Assembly (NCBI GenBank): GCA_963842295.1
Contig: CAWJFY010000009.1
Coordinates: forward strand, 186,001 to 250,000
Source of the DNA: JAJNBA01 sp963842295
GTDB lineage: Bacteria; Actinomycetota; UBA4738; HRBIN12
Direction of reading: 5' to 3'
Length of the DNA stretch: 64,000 nucleotides
The position numbers were made by a program, and so were the translations under genes. The notes beneath the pieces are model-generated. The model ran no database searches. It was not told the origin of the DNA and worked only from the letters and a program-made list of their open reading frames with translations. Shown in pieces: positions 51,946 through 60,814 of this stretch. Each line of letters starts with the position of its first letter. Position 1 is the first letter of the stretch.

Positions 51946-53334
51946 ATGAAAGACGACGAGAGGCTTCGCGAACGCATCGCCGCCGACATGCCTCGCACGA
52001 TCGCCGAGCTCGAGCGACTCGTGCGCATCCCGTCGATGGGCTACCCGGACTACGACCCGGCCAACGTTCGCGCGTCCGCCGAGGCGACCAGGGAGATCCT
52101 GTCGGAGGCGGGCGTGAACAACGCTCGACTCCTGGAATTGAACGGCGGACATCCCGCTGTCTTCGGCGAGATCCCCGGACCCGAAGGCGCTCCCACGGTC
52201 CTGCTCTACGCGCACCACGACGTGCAGCCCGAGGGTCCGGCCGATCAGTGGCACACACCTCCCTTCGAGCCGGTCTTGAAGGAGGGACGCATGTACGGCC
52301 GCGGCGCCGCGGACGACAAGAGCGGCATCGTCGTGCATGCGGCCGCGATCCGCGCATTGCTCGCCGACGGCGATCCTCCGGTGACGATCAAGGTCGTCGT
52401 CGAAGGCGAGGAGGAGTGCTCGACCGAGCATCTGCCCCAGCTCGTGCAGGGCGACGCCGATCTCCTGAGAGCCGACGTCGCCGTGATCGCCGACGGCGGC
52501 AACTACCGGACAGGGGTGCCAACGTTGAACTCCTCGATCCGTGGCGTGACCGACATCGTGGTGCAGGTCCGCGTGCTCCCGAGCGCCCAGCACTCGGGTG
52601 CGTACGGAGGACCGATCCCCGACGCGATCACCGCGCTGTCACGGATGATCGCCTCCCTCCACGACGACAAGGGCGACGTCGCGATCGAAGGCCTGAAGCG
52701 GTTCGCATGGGAAGGAACCCAGATCCCCGAGGACGAGTTCCGCGACGAGTCGGGCGTGCTCGACTCGGTCGAGATGATCGGGTCCGGCACGCTCGCGGAC
52801 CGGCTGCTGTCGTCGCCCGCGGTCGCGGTGCTCGGCGTCGACGCGCCGGCGATCGCCGGCTCGTCGAACCAGATCGTGCCCGTCGCTCGGGCGCGCGTGA
52901 GCCTCCGGCTCGCGCCCGGCGACGACCCCTCGGCCGCGCGTCGAGCCCTCGTGTCGCATCTCAGGGACCACGCCCCGTGGGGCGTGGAGGTGACCTTCGA
53001 GTACGGCTCCGGCTTCGACGCCGGTCACGGCTACCTGGTCGACACGTCGTCGCCGGCGAGCCGGGCGGCGATGGACGCGCTCGCCCAGGCCTACGGACGC
53101 GATGCGATCGAGGTCGGCTCGGGCGGCTCGATCCCCCTCGTCCCGATGCTCACGGAGACGTTCCCCGGCATCGAGGTGCTGATCTGGGGTGCGATGGACG
53201 AGCGCTCGTTCGTCCATTCGGTGAACGAGAGCGTCGACCTGTCGGAGATCGAGCACATCGCGCTCGCCGAGGCGCTCTTCATCCGCAGGCTGGGCGGGGT
53301 GACCGCCGAGTCGGCTGCTAGGTTGGATGCGTGA
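51946..53334 (+). CDS. M20-family metallopeptidase (dipeptidase)
   Basis: A 462-residue zinc-dependent M20 peptidase, probably a cytosolic dipeptidase. Metal ligands and catalytic residues are visible: YAHHDVQP (His, Asp), GRGAADDKSG (bridging Asp), VEGEEEC (catalytic Glu) and the late His in SFVHSVNE. A dimerisation domain interrupts the catalytic domain at about residues 195-345 and begins near QHSGAYGGPIPD. It is followed by bpa with a GTGA overlap. Confidence 0.92.
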   Translation: MKDDERLRERIAADMPRTIAELERLVRIPSMGYPDYDPANVRASAEATREILSEAGVNNARLLELNGGHPAVFGEIPGPEGAPTVLLYAHHDVQPEGPADQWHTPPFEPVLKEGRMYGRGAADDKSGIVVHAAAIRALLADGDPPVTIKVVVEGEEECSTEHLPQLVQGDADLLRADVAVIADGGNYRTGVPTLNSSIRGVTDIVVQVRVLPSAQHSGAYGGPIPDAITALSRMIASLHDDKGDVAIEGLKRFAWEGTQIPEDEFRDESGVLDSVEMIGSGTLADRLLSSPAVAVLGVDAPAIAGSSNQIVPVARARVSLRLAPGDDPSAARRALVSHLRDHAPWGVEVTFEYGSGFDAGHGYLVDTSSPASRAAMDALAQAYGRDAIEVGSGGSIPLVPMLTETFPGIEVLIWGAMDERSFVHSVNESVDLSEIEHIALAEALFIRRLGGVTAESAARLDA

Positions 53335-53846
53335 GCACACCACAGGACTCACCACCGCTGCAGCCGGTCCAGGCGATTCCCGTGGACCCCACGCCAGAAC
53401 CAGGAAAAGAAGCTGGGAAGGATGAAGCACCTCCCGCCGAGACCATCACGGAGCCGGCCAAGCTCCTCAGGATCGCGTCGATGGTCCGGGAACTCCTGGA
53501 GGAGACCCGCCACGCCTCGATGGACGAGGCCGGACGCAAGCGGCTCGTGGAGATCTATCGCCGGTCGGTCGATGAGCTTGGCGACTCGATCAGCCAGGAC
53601 CTGAAGGACGAGCTCCAGGAGTTGGTGCCCCCCCTCGACGGTGTACCCAGTGAATCCGAGATGCGCGTGGCGCAGGCGCAGTTGGTGGGCTGGCTCGAGG
53701 GGTTGTTCCACGGGATCCAGGCGGCGATGTTCGCTCAGCAGATGGCCGCCCGGCAGCAGTTCGAGGAGATCCGGCGCCGCGGCCTCATGGCGCAGAACCC
53801 GCAGCAAGAGCAACCTGGCGCCCCGCCGCGGGGCCAGTACCTCTAG
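53331..53846 (+). CDS. bpa: Bacterial proteasome activator Bpa (PafE)
   Basis: A 171-residue Bpa/PafE-type protein, an ATP-independent ring that docks on the 20S proteasome. After a Pro-rich disordered N-terminus (residues 1-40) comes the helical core (LLRIASMVRELLEETRHASM and SEMRVAQAQLVGWLEGLFHG). The last four residues are GQYL, the motif known to insert in the alpha-ring pockets. It implies that this organism has a 20S proteasome, whose genes are outside the window. GTG 53331 overlaps the peptidase stop as GTGA. Confidence 0.92.
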   Translation: MSTPQDSPPLQPVQAIPVDPTPEPGKEAGKDEAPPAETITEPAKLLRIASMVRELLEETRHASMDEAGRKRLVEIYRRSVDELGDSISQDLKDELQELVPPLDGVPSESEMRVAQAQLVGWLEGLFHGIQAAMFAQQMAARQQFEEIRRRGLMAQNPQQEQPGAPPRGQYL

Positions 53847-54667
53847 CCGTCCAGGCTCGACCGTGATTTCGCGGCCCCGGCCTGCACGTCGGGCCCACCC
53901 GCGAGTCGCTGCGCGATGTAGACCGGGATCAGCATCAACAGGACGACGACCACCGCCACGACATTCACCACGGGGCGGTTCCTGGGCAACCGGACACTGT
54001 TGTAGATGAACTTCGGAAGCGTGAGCGTGCTACCCGCCAGGAAGTTCGTCACGATGATCTCGTCGAACGAGAGCGCGAACGCGAGCAGCCCCCCCGCGAG
54101 GACGGAACCCCGGATCGCCGGGAAGGTGACGTAGCGGAACGTCTGCCATCCGTCTGCCCCGAGGTCCATCGACGCCTCGACCAGCGATGTCGCCGTCCGC
54201 CGCAACCGCGCCAGCACGTTGTTGTAGACGACCACGATGCAGAACGTGGCGTGGCCGATCACGATCGTGAGAACCCCGAAAGGGATGTCGAACGTCTCGA
54301 TCGCCGATCGCAGTGCGATCGCGGTGACGATCCCGGGCAGTGCGATCGGGAGCACGAGCAAGAAGGACACGGTGTTGCGCCCGAAGAAGTCGAAGCGGTG
54401 GACGGCGAACGCCGCGGCGCTGCCGAGGACGAGCGCGAGTCCGGTCGCGAACAGCGCAACCTGGAGGGAGGTGACGAGCGCCTCGCGAACGGCCGCTTGC
54501 CGGAAGGCGACGCCGAACCATTTGGTCGTGTAGTCCTGGATCGGCCACGCCTGACCGATGCTGTCGTTGAAGGCGTAGATCGCCACGATCCCGAGCGGGA
54601 CGTAGAGGAACGCCAGGGTCAGCAGACTCCCCGCCTTGATCAGGATGCGCGCGGCCTTCGACTCCAT
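53843..54667 (-). CDS. potC: Polyamine-type ABC transporter permease PotC
   Basis: A 274-residue inner-membrane permease with six membrane segments. The EAA loop that touches the ATPase is SLVEASMDLGADGWQTFRYV near residue 165, and the following FALSFDEIIVTNF is characteristic of PotC. It is the last gene of potA-potD-potB-potC and starts 2 bases after potB. The stop overlaps that of the convergent bpa gene. Confidence 0.9.
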   Translation of the reverse strand: MESKAARILIKAGSLLTLAFLYVPLGIVAIYAFNDSIGQAWPIQDYTTKWFGVAFRQAAVREALVTSLQVALFATGLALVLGSAAAFAVHRFDFFGRNTVSFLLVLPIALPGIVTAIALRSAIETFDIPFGVLTIVIGHATFCIVVVYNNVLARLRRTATSLVEASMDLGADGWQTFRYVTFPAIRGSVLAGGLLAFALSFDEIIVTNFLAGSTLTLPKFIYNSVRLPRNRPVVNVVAVVVVLLMLIPVYIAQRLAGGPDVQAGAAKSRSSLDG

Positions 54668-54669
54668 GG

Positions 54670-55560
54670 CTACAGTGCCTCGAACGCGCCCGCGCGTTTG
54701 GCGAGCGTCAGGTAGACCGCCATGATCGCGATCGGCACCAGGGCGAACGCGGCGGCCAGGGGCGTGTTCCCCGCGACCCCGACGTTGTCATAGATCACGT
54801 TCCCGATGAACTGCGTGTTCCCGACCAGCTCTGGCACGATGTAGTCGCCGAGCGTGAGAGAGAACGAGAAGATCGACCCCGCCACGATCCCCGGCAGGAT
54901 CAGCGGGAAGACCACACGACGGAACGTGAACCACCCTCGCGCCCCGAGGTCCTCGGACGCTTCGAGGAACGATGTCGGCACGCGCTCCAGCGCCGCGTAG
55001 ATCGGCAGCAGCGTGAACGGCAGCCACAGGTAGACGGACGTGAGCCAGATCGCCCAGTTCGACCTGCCGAGCTGGAGCGAGCCCAGACCTATCGAGCCAG
55101 CGAGCCAGTTCAGGAACCCGTTCGGCGTGAGGATGATCCGCCAGGCGAAGACCCGCACGAGGTAGTTCGCCCAGAGGGGCAGGACCACCGCGATCAGCAG
55201 GGCGTTGCGCATGCGGGGCGTCGCGAGGCGCGCGGCGTAATACGCGAGCGGGAACGCGAGGACGATGTCCGTCACGGTGACCGCGGCGGCGATCCCGACG
55301 GTCCGCAGGACGATGTTGCGATAGACCTCCCCCTCCAAGAGGGTCTGGAAGTTGGTGAAACCCCAGTCGTGGACGATCAAGGACGTGAAGACGTCGAGGC
55401 GCCAGAACGACGACGCGAGGAGCAACGCGAGAGAGCCCAGGTAGATGACCGCCACCCACGCGAGCGGCGGCCCCAGCGTGAGCAGGAGCTTCCAGGCCCG
55501 GTGGCGGTAGAGCGCGGCGCTGAGGCGGCGGACGGCTCCGCCGTCCGCCGCCTCGGTCAT
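54670..55560 (-). CDS. potB: Polyamine-type ABC transporter permease PotB
   Basis: A 296-residue permease with six membrane segments and the EAA loop SFLEASEDLGARGWFTFRRV near residue 200, followed by SFSLTLGDYIVPELVG, the PotB pattern. It pairs with PotC to form the channel. ATG 55560 is chosen for the length of the N-terminus; a GTG 9 bases upstream is also possible. The 16-base gap to potD suggests one transcript. Confidence 0.9.
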   Translation of the reverse strand: MTEAADGGAVRRLSAALYRHRAWKLLLTLGPPLAWVAVIYLGSLALLLASSFWRLDVFTSLIVHDWGFTNFQTLLEGEVYRNIVLRTVGIAAAVTVTDIVLAFPLAYYAARLATPRMRNALLIAVVLPLWANYLVRVFAWRIILTPNGFLNWLAGSIGLGSLQLGRSNWAIWLTSVYLWLPFTLLPIYAALERVPTSFLEASEDLGARGWFTFRRVVFPLILPGIVAGSIFSFSLTLGDYIVPELVGNTQFIGNVIYDNVGVAGNTPLAAAFALVPIAIMAVYLTLAKRAGAFEAL

Positions 55561-55576
55561 CGATGCCACGGTTGCC

Positions 55577-56815
55577 CTAGGTACCGCGGATCTCGGTCCA
55601 GGCTTGCGTCCACTGCGAGTAGTCGATGCACTCGTTCCCCCGGTCATCACCGCAGGCGACCTGCGGCGTCTTCCAGAGGTAGAGCGAGTTGAGGAACTCC
55701 TCGTTCCCGCAGAACGAGTACTCCACCGAATCGATGAGGTCCTGGCCGCCCTCGCCGAGCGTATCGGCGATGACCTGGCAGGAATCGGCGTTGGAGCCTG
55801 CCGCGCCGTAATAGATCCCGACCTCCGCCTGCACGTCCGGCTGAAGGGTGTGGTCCATCCACTTCAGCATGCAGTTCGGATGCGGCGCGTTGGCCGAGAT
55901 CATCCAGGTGTCGGCCCAACCGGTCGCCCCCTCCGACGGGATCACGGCCGCCGTGTTGGCAGCGTCGGGGCCCTTCGTGTACGTCAGGTTGATCGGCCAC
56001 GCCGTCCCGACCACCATCGACCCGTCAACGAACCCGTCGATCTCGTCGGTGTACAGCGCCCAGTACGCGCTGATCAGCTCGGCCTTCTGCTGCTTCAGAA
56101 GGTCGACCGCTGCGTCGAACTGCTCCTGCGACAGCGCGTAGGGATCGGTGATCCCGAGATCGGGCTGGTGCGCCATCAGGTACATGGCCGCATCGGCGAT
56201 GAAGATCGGCGAATCGTAGGCCGTCACATTCCCCGCGTACGGCGAGTCGGTCTCGAACGTCACGTCCCAGCTCGTGGGTGCGGGACTGACCTCCTGGGTG
56301 TTGTACATGAGGAAGTTCGGGCCGTACATGTACGGGGTCCCGAAGACCTTCCCGTCCACGACGTAGTGATCGATGTTCGTTCCGCCGTCCGGGTTGATCG
56401 GCGCGATCACGTTCGCCATCTCCGGGAACAGCGAGGGATCCACCGCTCCGACGTCGCCACCCGCGATGAGACGGTTGGATGCGTCGCCGGACGCAGAGAC
56501 CCCGTCGTACTCGGCGCCGCCTCCCTGCCGCATCAGCTGCACCATCTCGTCCGAGCTGTCGGCGTACGTGACCTCGACCTGGCATCCGGTCTCGTCCTCG
56601 AACGGCGTGATCCAGTCGTACTCCTCGTATCCCTCGGTCGTGCCGTCCTCGGTGTACCCGTGCCACGCGATCAGCTTGAGCTGTCCTTCTCCCTCACCGA
56701 TCGAGTTGTAGGTCTTGACGTCGTCACCACCCTGCGGCGTCGTGTCGTCGCCACACGCCGCCGCGATCAGCGCGAGCGCAGCTCCGACGACGAGCCATCG
56801 GCTCACCTTCCTCAT
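55577..56815 (-). CDS. potD: Polyamine-type substrate-binding lipoprotein PotD
   Basis: A 412-residue extracytoplasmic binding protein. The signal peptide ends in a lipobox AAAC (Cys21), then an acidic low-complexity linker. The PotD/PotF fold shows in LIAWHGYTED, YADSSDEMVQLMRQGGGAEYD and YVVDGKVFGTPYMYGPN. Six Cys residues occur in the mature part, several in the last 80 residues, unusual for the family and able to form disulfides. The ligand (spermidine, putrescine or another cation) cannot be settled from sequence. The ATG overlaps the potA stop as ATGA. Confidence 0.88.
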   Translation of the reverse strand: MRKVSRWLVVGAALALIAAACGDDTTPQGGDDVKTYNSIGEGEGQLKLIAWHGYTEDGTTEGYEEYDWITPFEDETGCQVEVTYADSSDEMVQLMRQGGGAEYDGVSASGDASNRLIAGGDVGAVDPSLFPEMANVIAPINPDGGTNIDHYVVDGKVFGTPYMYGPNFLMYNTQEVSPAPTSWDVTFETDSPYAGNVTAYDSPIFIADAAMYLMAHQPDLGITDPYALSQEQFDAAVDLLKQQKAELISAYWALYTDEIDGFVDGSMVVGTAWPINLTYTKGPDAANTAAVIPSEGATGWADTWMISANAPHPNCMLKWMDHTLQPDVQAEVGIYYGAAGSNADSCQVIADTLGEGGQDLIDSVEYSFCGNEEFLNSLYLWKTPQVACGDDRGNECIDYSQWTQAWTEIRGT

Positions 56816-57933
56816 ACCGCCCCCTCTTCCGGGTCCGTCACGGACCCCTCGCTTCCCCCCGTTGCCTCCACGGGCCGGTTGTTGCTTCGATCCCACCGCA
56901 ATCGAACGGCCTTGCCTCGGACCTGCAGTGCCTCCATCGAGCTCGTGGTGAGGTTCTGCTGCATCACCACCAGCTCGCCTCCGTCGTCGAGTTCGACGAT
57001 GTACCGCGTGATCGCACCCAGGTATACGACCTCTCGGACGCGTCCGGTTGCCGTGCACTGCGACTCGTCGGACTCGGCGTCGAGCGGCACGATCGCGATC
57101 TTCTCGGGACGGATGGTGAACGGGCGGTCGCTCCCTGTGATGCGTTCGGCGGGCACCCCCTCGAGGATGTTCGACACACCGATGAACCCGGCAACGAACG
57201 CCGTGGCCGGCCGTTCGTAGACCTCGGCCGGCGACCCCACCTGCTCCACCTTCCCCTGATTGAAGACCGCGAGACGGTCGCTCATCGTGAGCGCCTCTTC
57301 CTGGTCGTGCGTCACGTAGATGAAGGTCAGGCTCACCTCCTGCTGGATCTCCTTCAGCTCGATCTGCATCGCCTGCCGGAGCTTCAGGTCGAGCGCGCCG
57401 AGCGGCTCATCCAGGAGCAGAACCTTCGGTCGCATCACGAGCGCCCGCGCGAGCGCCACCCGCTGTCGCTGTCCCCCGGAGAGCTGCCCGGGCTTCCGGT
57501 TCCCTAGGTGCTGGAGCCGGACCATCTCCAATGCATCCGCGACACGCCCGCTCCGGTCGTCCCTCGGGACCTTCCGCACCATGAGCCCGTAGCCCACGTT
57601 CTGAGCGACGGTCATGTGCGGGAACAGCGCGTAGTCCTGGAACACCGTGTTCACATCCCGCTCGAAGGGTGGGAGGTCGGAGACGTCCCGGCCGTCGAGC
57701 AGGATGCGCCCCCCTGTGGGTTGCTCGAATCCCGCGATCATCCGGAGGCAGGTCGTCTTGCCGGAGCCAGAGGGACCGAGCAGGGAGAAGAACTCCCCGG
57801 GCGCGACGTCGAGGGTGACCCCATCCACGGCGACGACGTCGCCGAAGCGTTTCACGACGTCCTCCAGCGTGACGCCCGGCGCCGAGCGGGACGTTTCGCG
57901 GCGCGCATCCTCCACTCGGGCGGCCTCGGACAC
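56812..57933 (-). CDS. potA: Polyamine-type ABC transporter ATP-binding protein PotA
   Basis: A 373-residue ABC ATPase. Walker A is GPSGSGKTT, the signature LSGGQRQR, Walker B VLLLDEPLGALD and the switch YVTHDQEEAL. The C-terminal TOBE domain begins near residue 270 (FTIRPEKIAIVP). GTG 57933 is chosen because an AGAGGGGGA ribosome-binding site lies 9 bases upstream; an in-frame GTG 18 bases later is the alternative. It heads the pot operon. Confidence 0.93.
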   Translation of the reverse strand: MSEAARVEDARRETSRSAPGVTLEDVVKRFGDVVAVDGVTLDVAPGEFFSLLGPSGSGKTTCLRMIAGFEQPTGGRILLDGRDVSDLPPFERDVNTVFQDYALFPHMTVAQNVGYGLMVRKVPRDDRSGRVADALEMVRLQHLGNRKPGQLSGGQRQRVALARALVMRPKVLLLDEPLGALDLKLRQAMQIELKEIQQEVSLTFIYVTHDQEEALTMSDRLAVFNQGKVEQVGSPAEVYERPATAFVAGFIGVSNILEGVPAERITGSDRPFTIRPEKIAIVPLDAESDESQCTATGRVREVVYLGAITRYIVELDDGGELVVMQQNLTTSSMEALQVRGKAVRLRWDRSNNRPVEATGGSEGSVTDPEEGAV

Positions 57934-57977
57934 TCGCTGCTTCCCCCTCTCCTGCCCTGGCAGCTCGCGAACCCGGC

Positions 57978-58007
57978 AATATTGACGGTGAAGCGGAGGT
58001 CGTGCAA
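57978..58007 (-). promoter_or_regulatory. Possible promoter of the pot operon
   Basis: Minus-strand TTGCAC (58002-58007) and AATATT (57978-57983), 18 bases apart, about 45 bases before the potA start. The AT-rich CAATATTG stands out in this GC-rich region. The fit to consensus is moderate. Confidence 0.3.
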
Positions 58008-58027
58008 CGGCGCTCAGCCCGGCCCTC

Positions 58028-59029
58028 TCACGCTTCGATCCACGGACGGGCGGACAACCCTCGTATGAGGTCGCCGACGATGCCTGGCCCACGGTAGATC
58101 AACCCTGTGTAGAGCTGGACGGCCTTGGCCCCGGCGTTCAGGCAAGCCACAACGTCGTCGGTCGTGGAGATACCTCCGCAGGCGACGATCGGCACCGTGC
58201 CGCCGGTCGCGGCGGCCACGTCCGAGACGATCCGTGGCGTCAGCTCACGGAGCGGGGCACCGGAGAGACCGCCGCGACCGGCCGCCAACCGTGGCTCCTG
58301 GACCGGGATCGTGTTCGAGCAGACGAGCCCTTGCGCCCCGGCATCGACGGCGATGCGCGCCAGGTCCAGGACGGTCGCACGCTCCTCGTCGCTCGTGAAC
58401 GGCGGCAGCTTCAGGAGCACCGGCAGCTCAGTCCGCCCCCGGATTGCCTTCAGCAGCGTCCCCATCTGTGCCGCATCGTGACGCCAGGGCGCGTTCGGAC
58501 TGCTGGCGTTCAGCTCGAACCCGTCGACGTGGGGAGCCAGGAGCTCGACCGTGTCGGTCGCCGCGTCGAGCTCCTCGTCCGCCACGCTCGCGAACCGTGG
58601 CGCCCTCCGCCGGGTCCTGGCCAGGTTGGCGGCCGCTGCTTCCGCGCCCGGATTGGGCAGCCCCATCGAGTTCACGATCGCGCCCCGACGAGGCGAACGG
58701 ACGATCCTCGGCTTCGGGTTCCCGCCCCTCGGTGCTCGAGTGATCGTGCCCCCGACGACGAACCCGAAACCCAGCCGGCCGAGGGCGTCGAGGTGCCGGC
58801 ACCCTTTGTCGAAGCCCGCGGCCAGCCCGATCGGGTTGGGGAGCCTGATCCCGCAGAGGTCGACCTCGAAGGATGGATCGCGGGCGGCTCCCCCGATCCG
58901 TTCCCAGGGGAACGGCAGGGCCAGGAGCGCGGTCGCGAGGCGATGCGAGGTCTCCGGAGGAAGCGCGAAGAACCCCGGGCGCCCGACGGCTCCGTACCAC
59001 CCATCCCCTTGGCCGTCGCCACGACCCAC
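58028..59029 (-). CDS. pyrD: Dihydroorotate dehydrogenase, class 2 (quinone-linked)
   Basis: A 333-residue FMN enzyme of pyrimidine synthesis. The N-terminal helices (FFALPPETSHRLATALLALP) that contact the membrane and quinone mark class 2. LPNPIGLAAGFDKG, VVGGTITRAPRGGNPKPR and ELNASSPNAPW are FMN- and substrate-binding motifs, and IVACGGI and QLYTGLIYRGP close the barrel. GTG 59029 is 6 bases after TAGCAT and is divergent from pyrE, with overlapping -10 boxes between them. Confidence 0.93.
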   Translation of the reverse strand: MGRGDGQGDGWYGAVGRPGFFALPPETSHRLATALLALPFPWERIGGAARDPSFEVDLCGIRLPNPIGLAAGFDKGCRHLDALGRLGFGFVVGGTITRAPRGGNPKPRIVRSPRRGAIVNSMGLPNPGAEAAAANLARTRRRAPRFASVADEELDAATDTVELLAPHVDGFELNASSPNAPWRHDAAQMGTLLKAIRGRTELPVLLKLPPFTSDEERATVLDLARIAVDAGAQGLVCSNTIPVQEPRLAAGRGGLSGAPLRELTPRIVSDVAAATGGTVPIVACGGISTTDDVVACLNAGAKAVQLYTGLIYRGPGIVGDLIRGLSARPWIEA

Positions 59030-59034
59030 GCCCG

Positions 59035-59041
59035 TATGCTA
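59035..59041. promoter_or_regulatory. Overlapping divergent -10 boxes of pyrD and pyrE
   Basis: Plus strand TATGCT (59035-59040) ends 8 bases before the pyrE GTG. Minus strand TAGCAT (59036-59041) ends 6 bases before the pyrD GTG. The whole intergenic gap is 19 bases, so both messages would be leaderless and the two promoters cannot be occupied together. Confidence 0.5.
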
Positions 59042-59048
59042 GCCGCCC

Positions 59049-59555
59049 GTGAACGACGACCTCGTGCGACGGATGGTGGCCGCGTCGGAGCTTCACGGAG
59101 ACTTCGTTCTGTCGAGCGGGCAACGCTCTTCGGTCTACTTCGACAAGTTCCGGTTCCTGACCGAGCCGAGCCTGCTCCGCGACGTGGCGAAGGCCACGGC
59201 GTCGCTCCTCCCGCCCGGCGTGACGATGCTGGGCGCGCCGGAAGGAGCCGCGATGCTGCTCGTTGCCGCCGTGGCACTGGAGACGGGCCTCCCGGTGACG
59301 GTCGTCCGCAAGCAACCCAAGGAGTACGGCACGAAGGCGCAGGTCGAAGGGGTCGTCGAGGCCGGCGCGCGCATCGCCTTGATCGAGGATGTTTCGACGA
59401 CGGGACATCAGGTGCGGCGGGCGGCGGAGATCCTTGAGGCCGCCGGAGCCGAGATCGTCACGATCGTCTTGGCGATCGATCGAGGCGGCGCCGATCACCT
59501 GCGGGAAGCCGGCTACGCGGTCGGAGCGGTCGCGGTGCTCAGGCCCGACGCGTAG
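59049..59555 (+). CDS. pyrE: Orotate phosphoribosyltransferase
   Basis: A 168-residue phosphoribosyltransferase joining orotate to PRPP. The N-terminal LSSGQRSSVYFDKFRFL, the VRKQPKEYGTKAQVEG loop with its catalytic Lys, and the PRPP motif ALIEDVSTTGHQV (usually EDVVTTGGS) identify it. It is shorter than the E. coli enzyme (213) but close to the short actinobacterial form. Paired with pyrD, it covers two successive steps to OMP. Confidence 0.88.
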   Translation: MNDDLVRRMVAASELHGDFVLSSGQRSSVYFDKFRFLTEPSLLRDVAKATASLLPPGVTMLGAPEGAAMLLVAAVALETGLPVTVVRKQPKEYGTKAQVEGVVEAGARIALIEDVSTTGHQVRRAAEILEAAGAEIVTIVLAIDRGGADHLREAGYAVGAVAVLRPDA

Positions 59556-59561
59556 CGCGGA

Positions 59562-60275
59562 CTAGCGCTCGCAGCGCCACACACGGAGACGCCACAACCA
59601 TCGGGAACCTCGCTTGTGGAGGTTCAGCAGCCCGTCCTTCATCATTCGCGCGGCGGCGAGTGACCTGCCGACGACGTCCGGCAGCGGGAAGTCCCGCTCG
59701 ATGACCGCCTGCATCCGCTCTCCGAAGAGCTCCCGGGCCTTCGCGAGGATCGTCCGCTCGTCCTGGATCGTGCCGGTCGGCAGGTACAGGTGCCCGCCGT
59801 GCTTCAGGGTGTCACCGATCGACTCGAGCATCGCCGACGGGAGCTCCGCGCCGGTGGGGCCGCCGGCTCGACCGTCGGGGAACCAGCCGGCCACCTGCGC
59901 GATCTCGTCGGGGATCCCGGAGACGTCGCCGATCAGGATATCGGCCCGGAGGTCGCGGACGGGATCGAGCAGGCTGCCGACCCGGAACTCGCACGTCCCC
60001 TCCAAGCCCAGCCGCTTCGCGTTCAAACGGGCCATCTCCACGGCTTCCTCCGAGATGTCGCAACCGACCACGCGGCCGGCGCCCATCCTCGCCGCGACGA
60101 ACGAGAGCACGCCGGAACCGCAGCCCACGTCGATGACGGTGTCGTCCGCTCCCACTTCGAGCGCTTCCGCGATCGTCTTGCTCGTGTGGGTCGGCGCGAA
60201 GACGCCAGGGTTCACTCGGAACTCGAACGGGCCCGTCCTCCCCGTCCACTTGATCTCGGTGATGGCCTCGCTCAT
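59562..60275 (-). CDS. Class I SAM methyltransferase, PrmA-like
   Basis: A 237-residue methyltransferase. The SAM-binding motif VIDVGCGSGVLSFVAARMGAG with the acidic VVGCDISEEAVEMAR resembles PrmA (ribosomal L11 methyltransferase). The usual NPPY-type catalytic motif is not seen; GDVSGIPDE takes its place, so the substrate is open. The early FEFRVNPGVFAPTHTSK segment and the basic C-terminus (LHKRGSRWLWRLRVW) are unusual. A TAGCCT box lies 8 bases before the ATG. Its stop is 6 bases beyond the pyrE stop (convergent). Confidence 0.8.
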   Translation of the reverse strand: MSEAITEIKWTGRTGPFEFRVNPGVFAPTHTSKTIAEALEVGADDTVIDVGCGSGVLSFVAARMGAGRVVGCDISEEAVEMARLNAKRLGLEGTCEFRVGSLLDPVRDLRADILIGDVSGIPDEIAQVAGWFPDGRAGGPTGAELPSAMLESIGDTLKHGGHLYLPTGTIQDERTILAKARELFGERMQAVIERDFPLPDVVGRSLAAARMMKDGLLNLHKRGSRWLWRLRVWRCER

Positions 60276-60283
60276 CCGCGGAG

Positions 60284-60289
60284 AGGCTA
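60284..60289 (-). promoter_or_regulatory. Candidate -10 box of the methyltransferase gene
   Basis: TAGCCT on the minus strand, 8 bases before the ATG at 60275; it overlaps the stop codon of the upstream DUF309 gene. Confidence 0.4.
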
Positions 60290-60808
60290 CAACTCCACGG
60301 GCTCTATCGTCGCTCCCTCACCCGGCACGAGTTCTCCTCGCTCCACGGAATCGGCGTCGGCATCCAGGCGCTCCGCGAGCGTCCGCGTAGGCACCCCTCG
60401 GGTCCCGGCCTCGTAGCCGGCGATCCGCCCGGCGGCCCGGCGCAGCAGCGCGATCGCTCCATGTGCGTTGCCACGGAACAGATGAACGTAGCCGGCACCC
60501 ATCTGCGAGAGACCCTTGAACAGCTCGGCTTCGCGAGTGTCTCGCGCCTGCTTCCAGGCCGTCTCCCATGCCTCATGCGCCGGGAACCACCTTCCGGCAC
60601 GCGCATGCGCCACGCCGAGCTCGTGATTCTCCTCCAGGCTCAGCGAATCGAAGTCCTCGAGCGCGAGCTCGCTCTCGGACTGCCACGGGAGAGGCCGGCC
60701 CAAACGATCCCGAGGGCGCTCGGGCTTGTTCCGGGTCTCCGTGGGCTTGCCCTTCTTCCCTCGCGCCTCTTCCCTGTTCCCCGGCACGGCGTCTTCCTTG
60801 GGAGACAC
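60287..60808 (-). CDS. DUF309 domain protein
   Basis: A 173-residue protein with a DUF309 helical domain at residues about 60-130. Its signature HARAGRWFPAHEAWETAWKQ is followed by LFKGLSQMGAGYVHLFRGN. The first 55 residues are a highly charged, Lys/Arg-rich disordered stretch. The function of the family is unknown; a metal- or nucleotide-related role has been guessed from the His/Glu residues. GTG 60808 lies 6 bases after TAGCAT. Confidence 0.8.
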   Translation of the reverse strand: MSPKEDAVPGNREEARGKKGKPTETRNKPERPRDRLGRPLPWQSESELALEDFDSLSLEENHELGVAHARAGRWFPAHEAWETAWKQARDTREAELFKGLSQMGAGYVHLFRGNAHGAIALLRRAAGRIAGYEAGTRGVPTRTLAERLDADADSVERGELVPGEGATIEPVEL

Positions 60809-60814
60809 GCGGCC

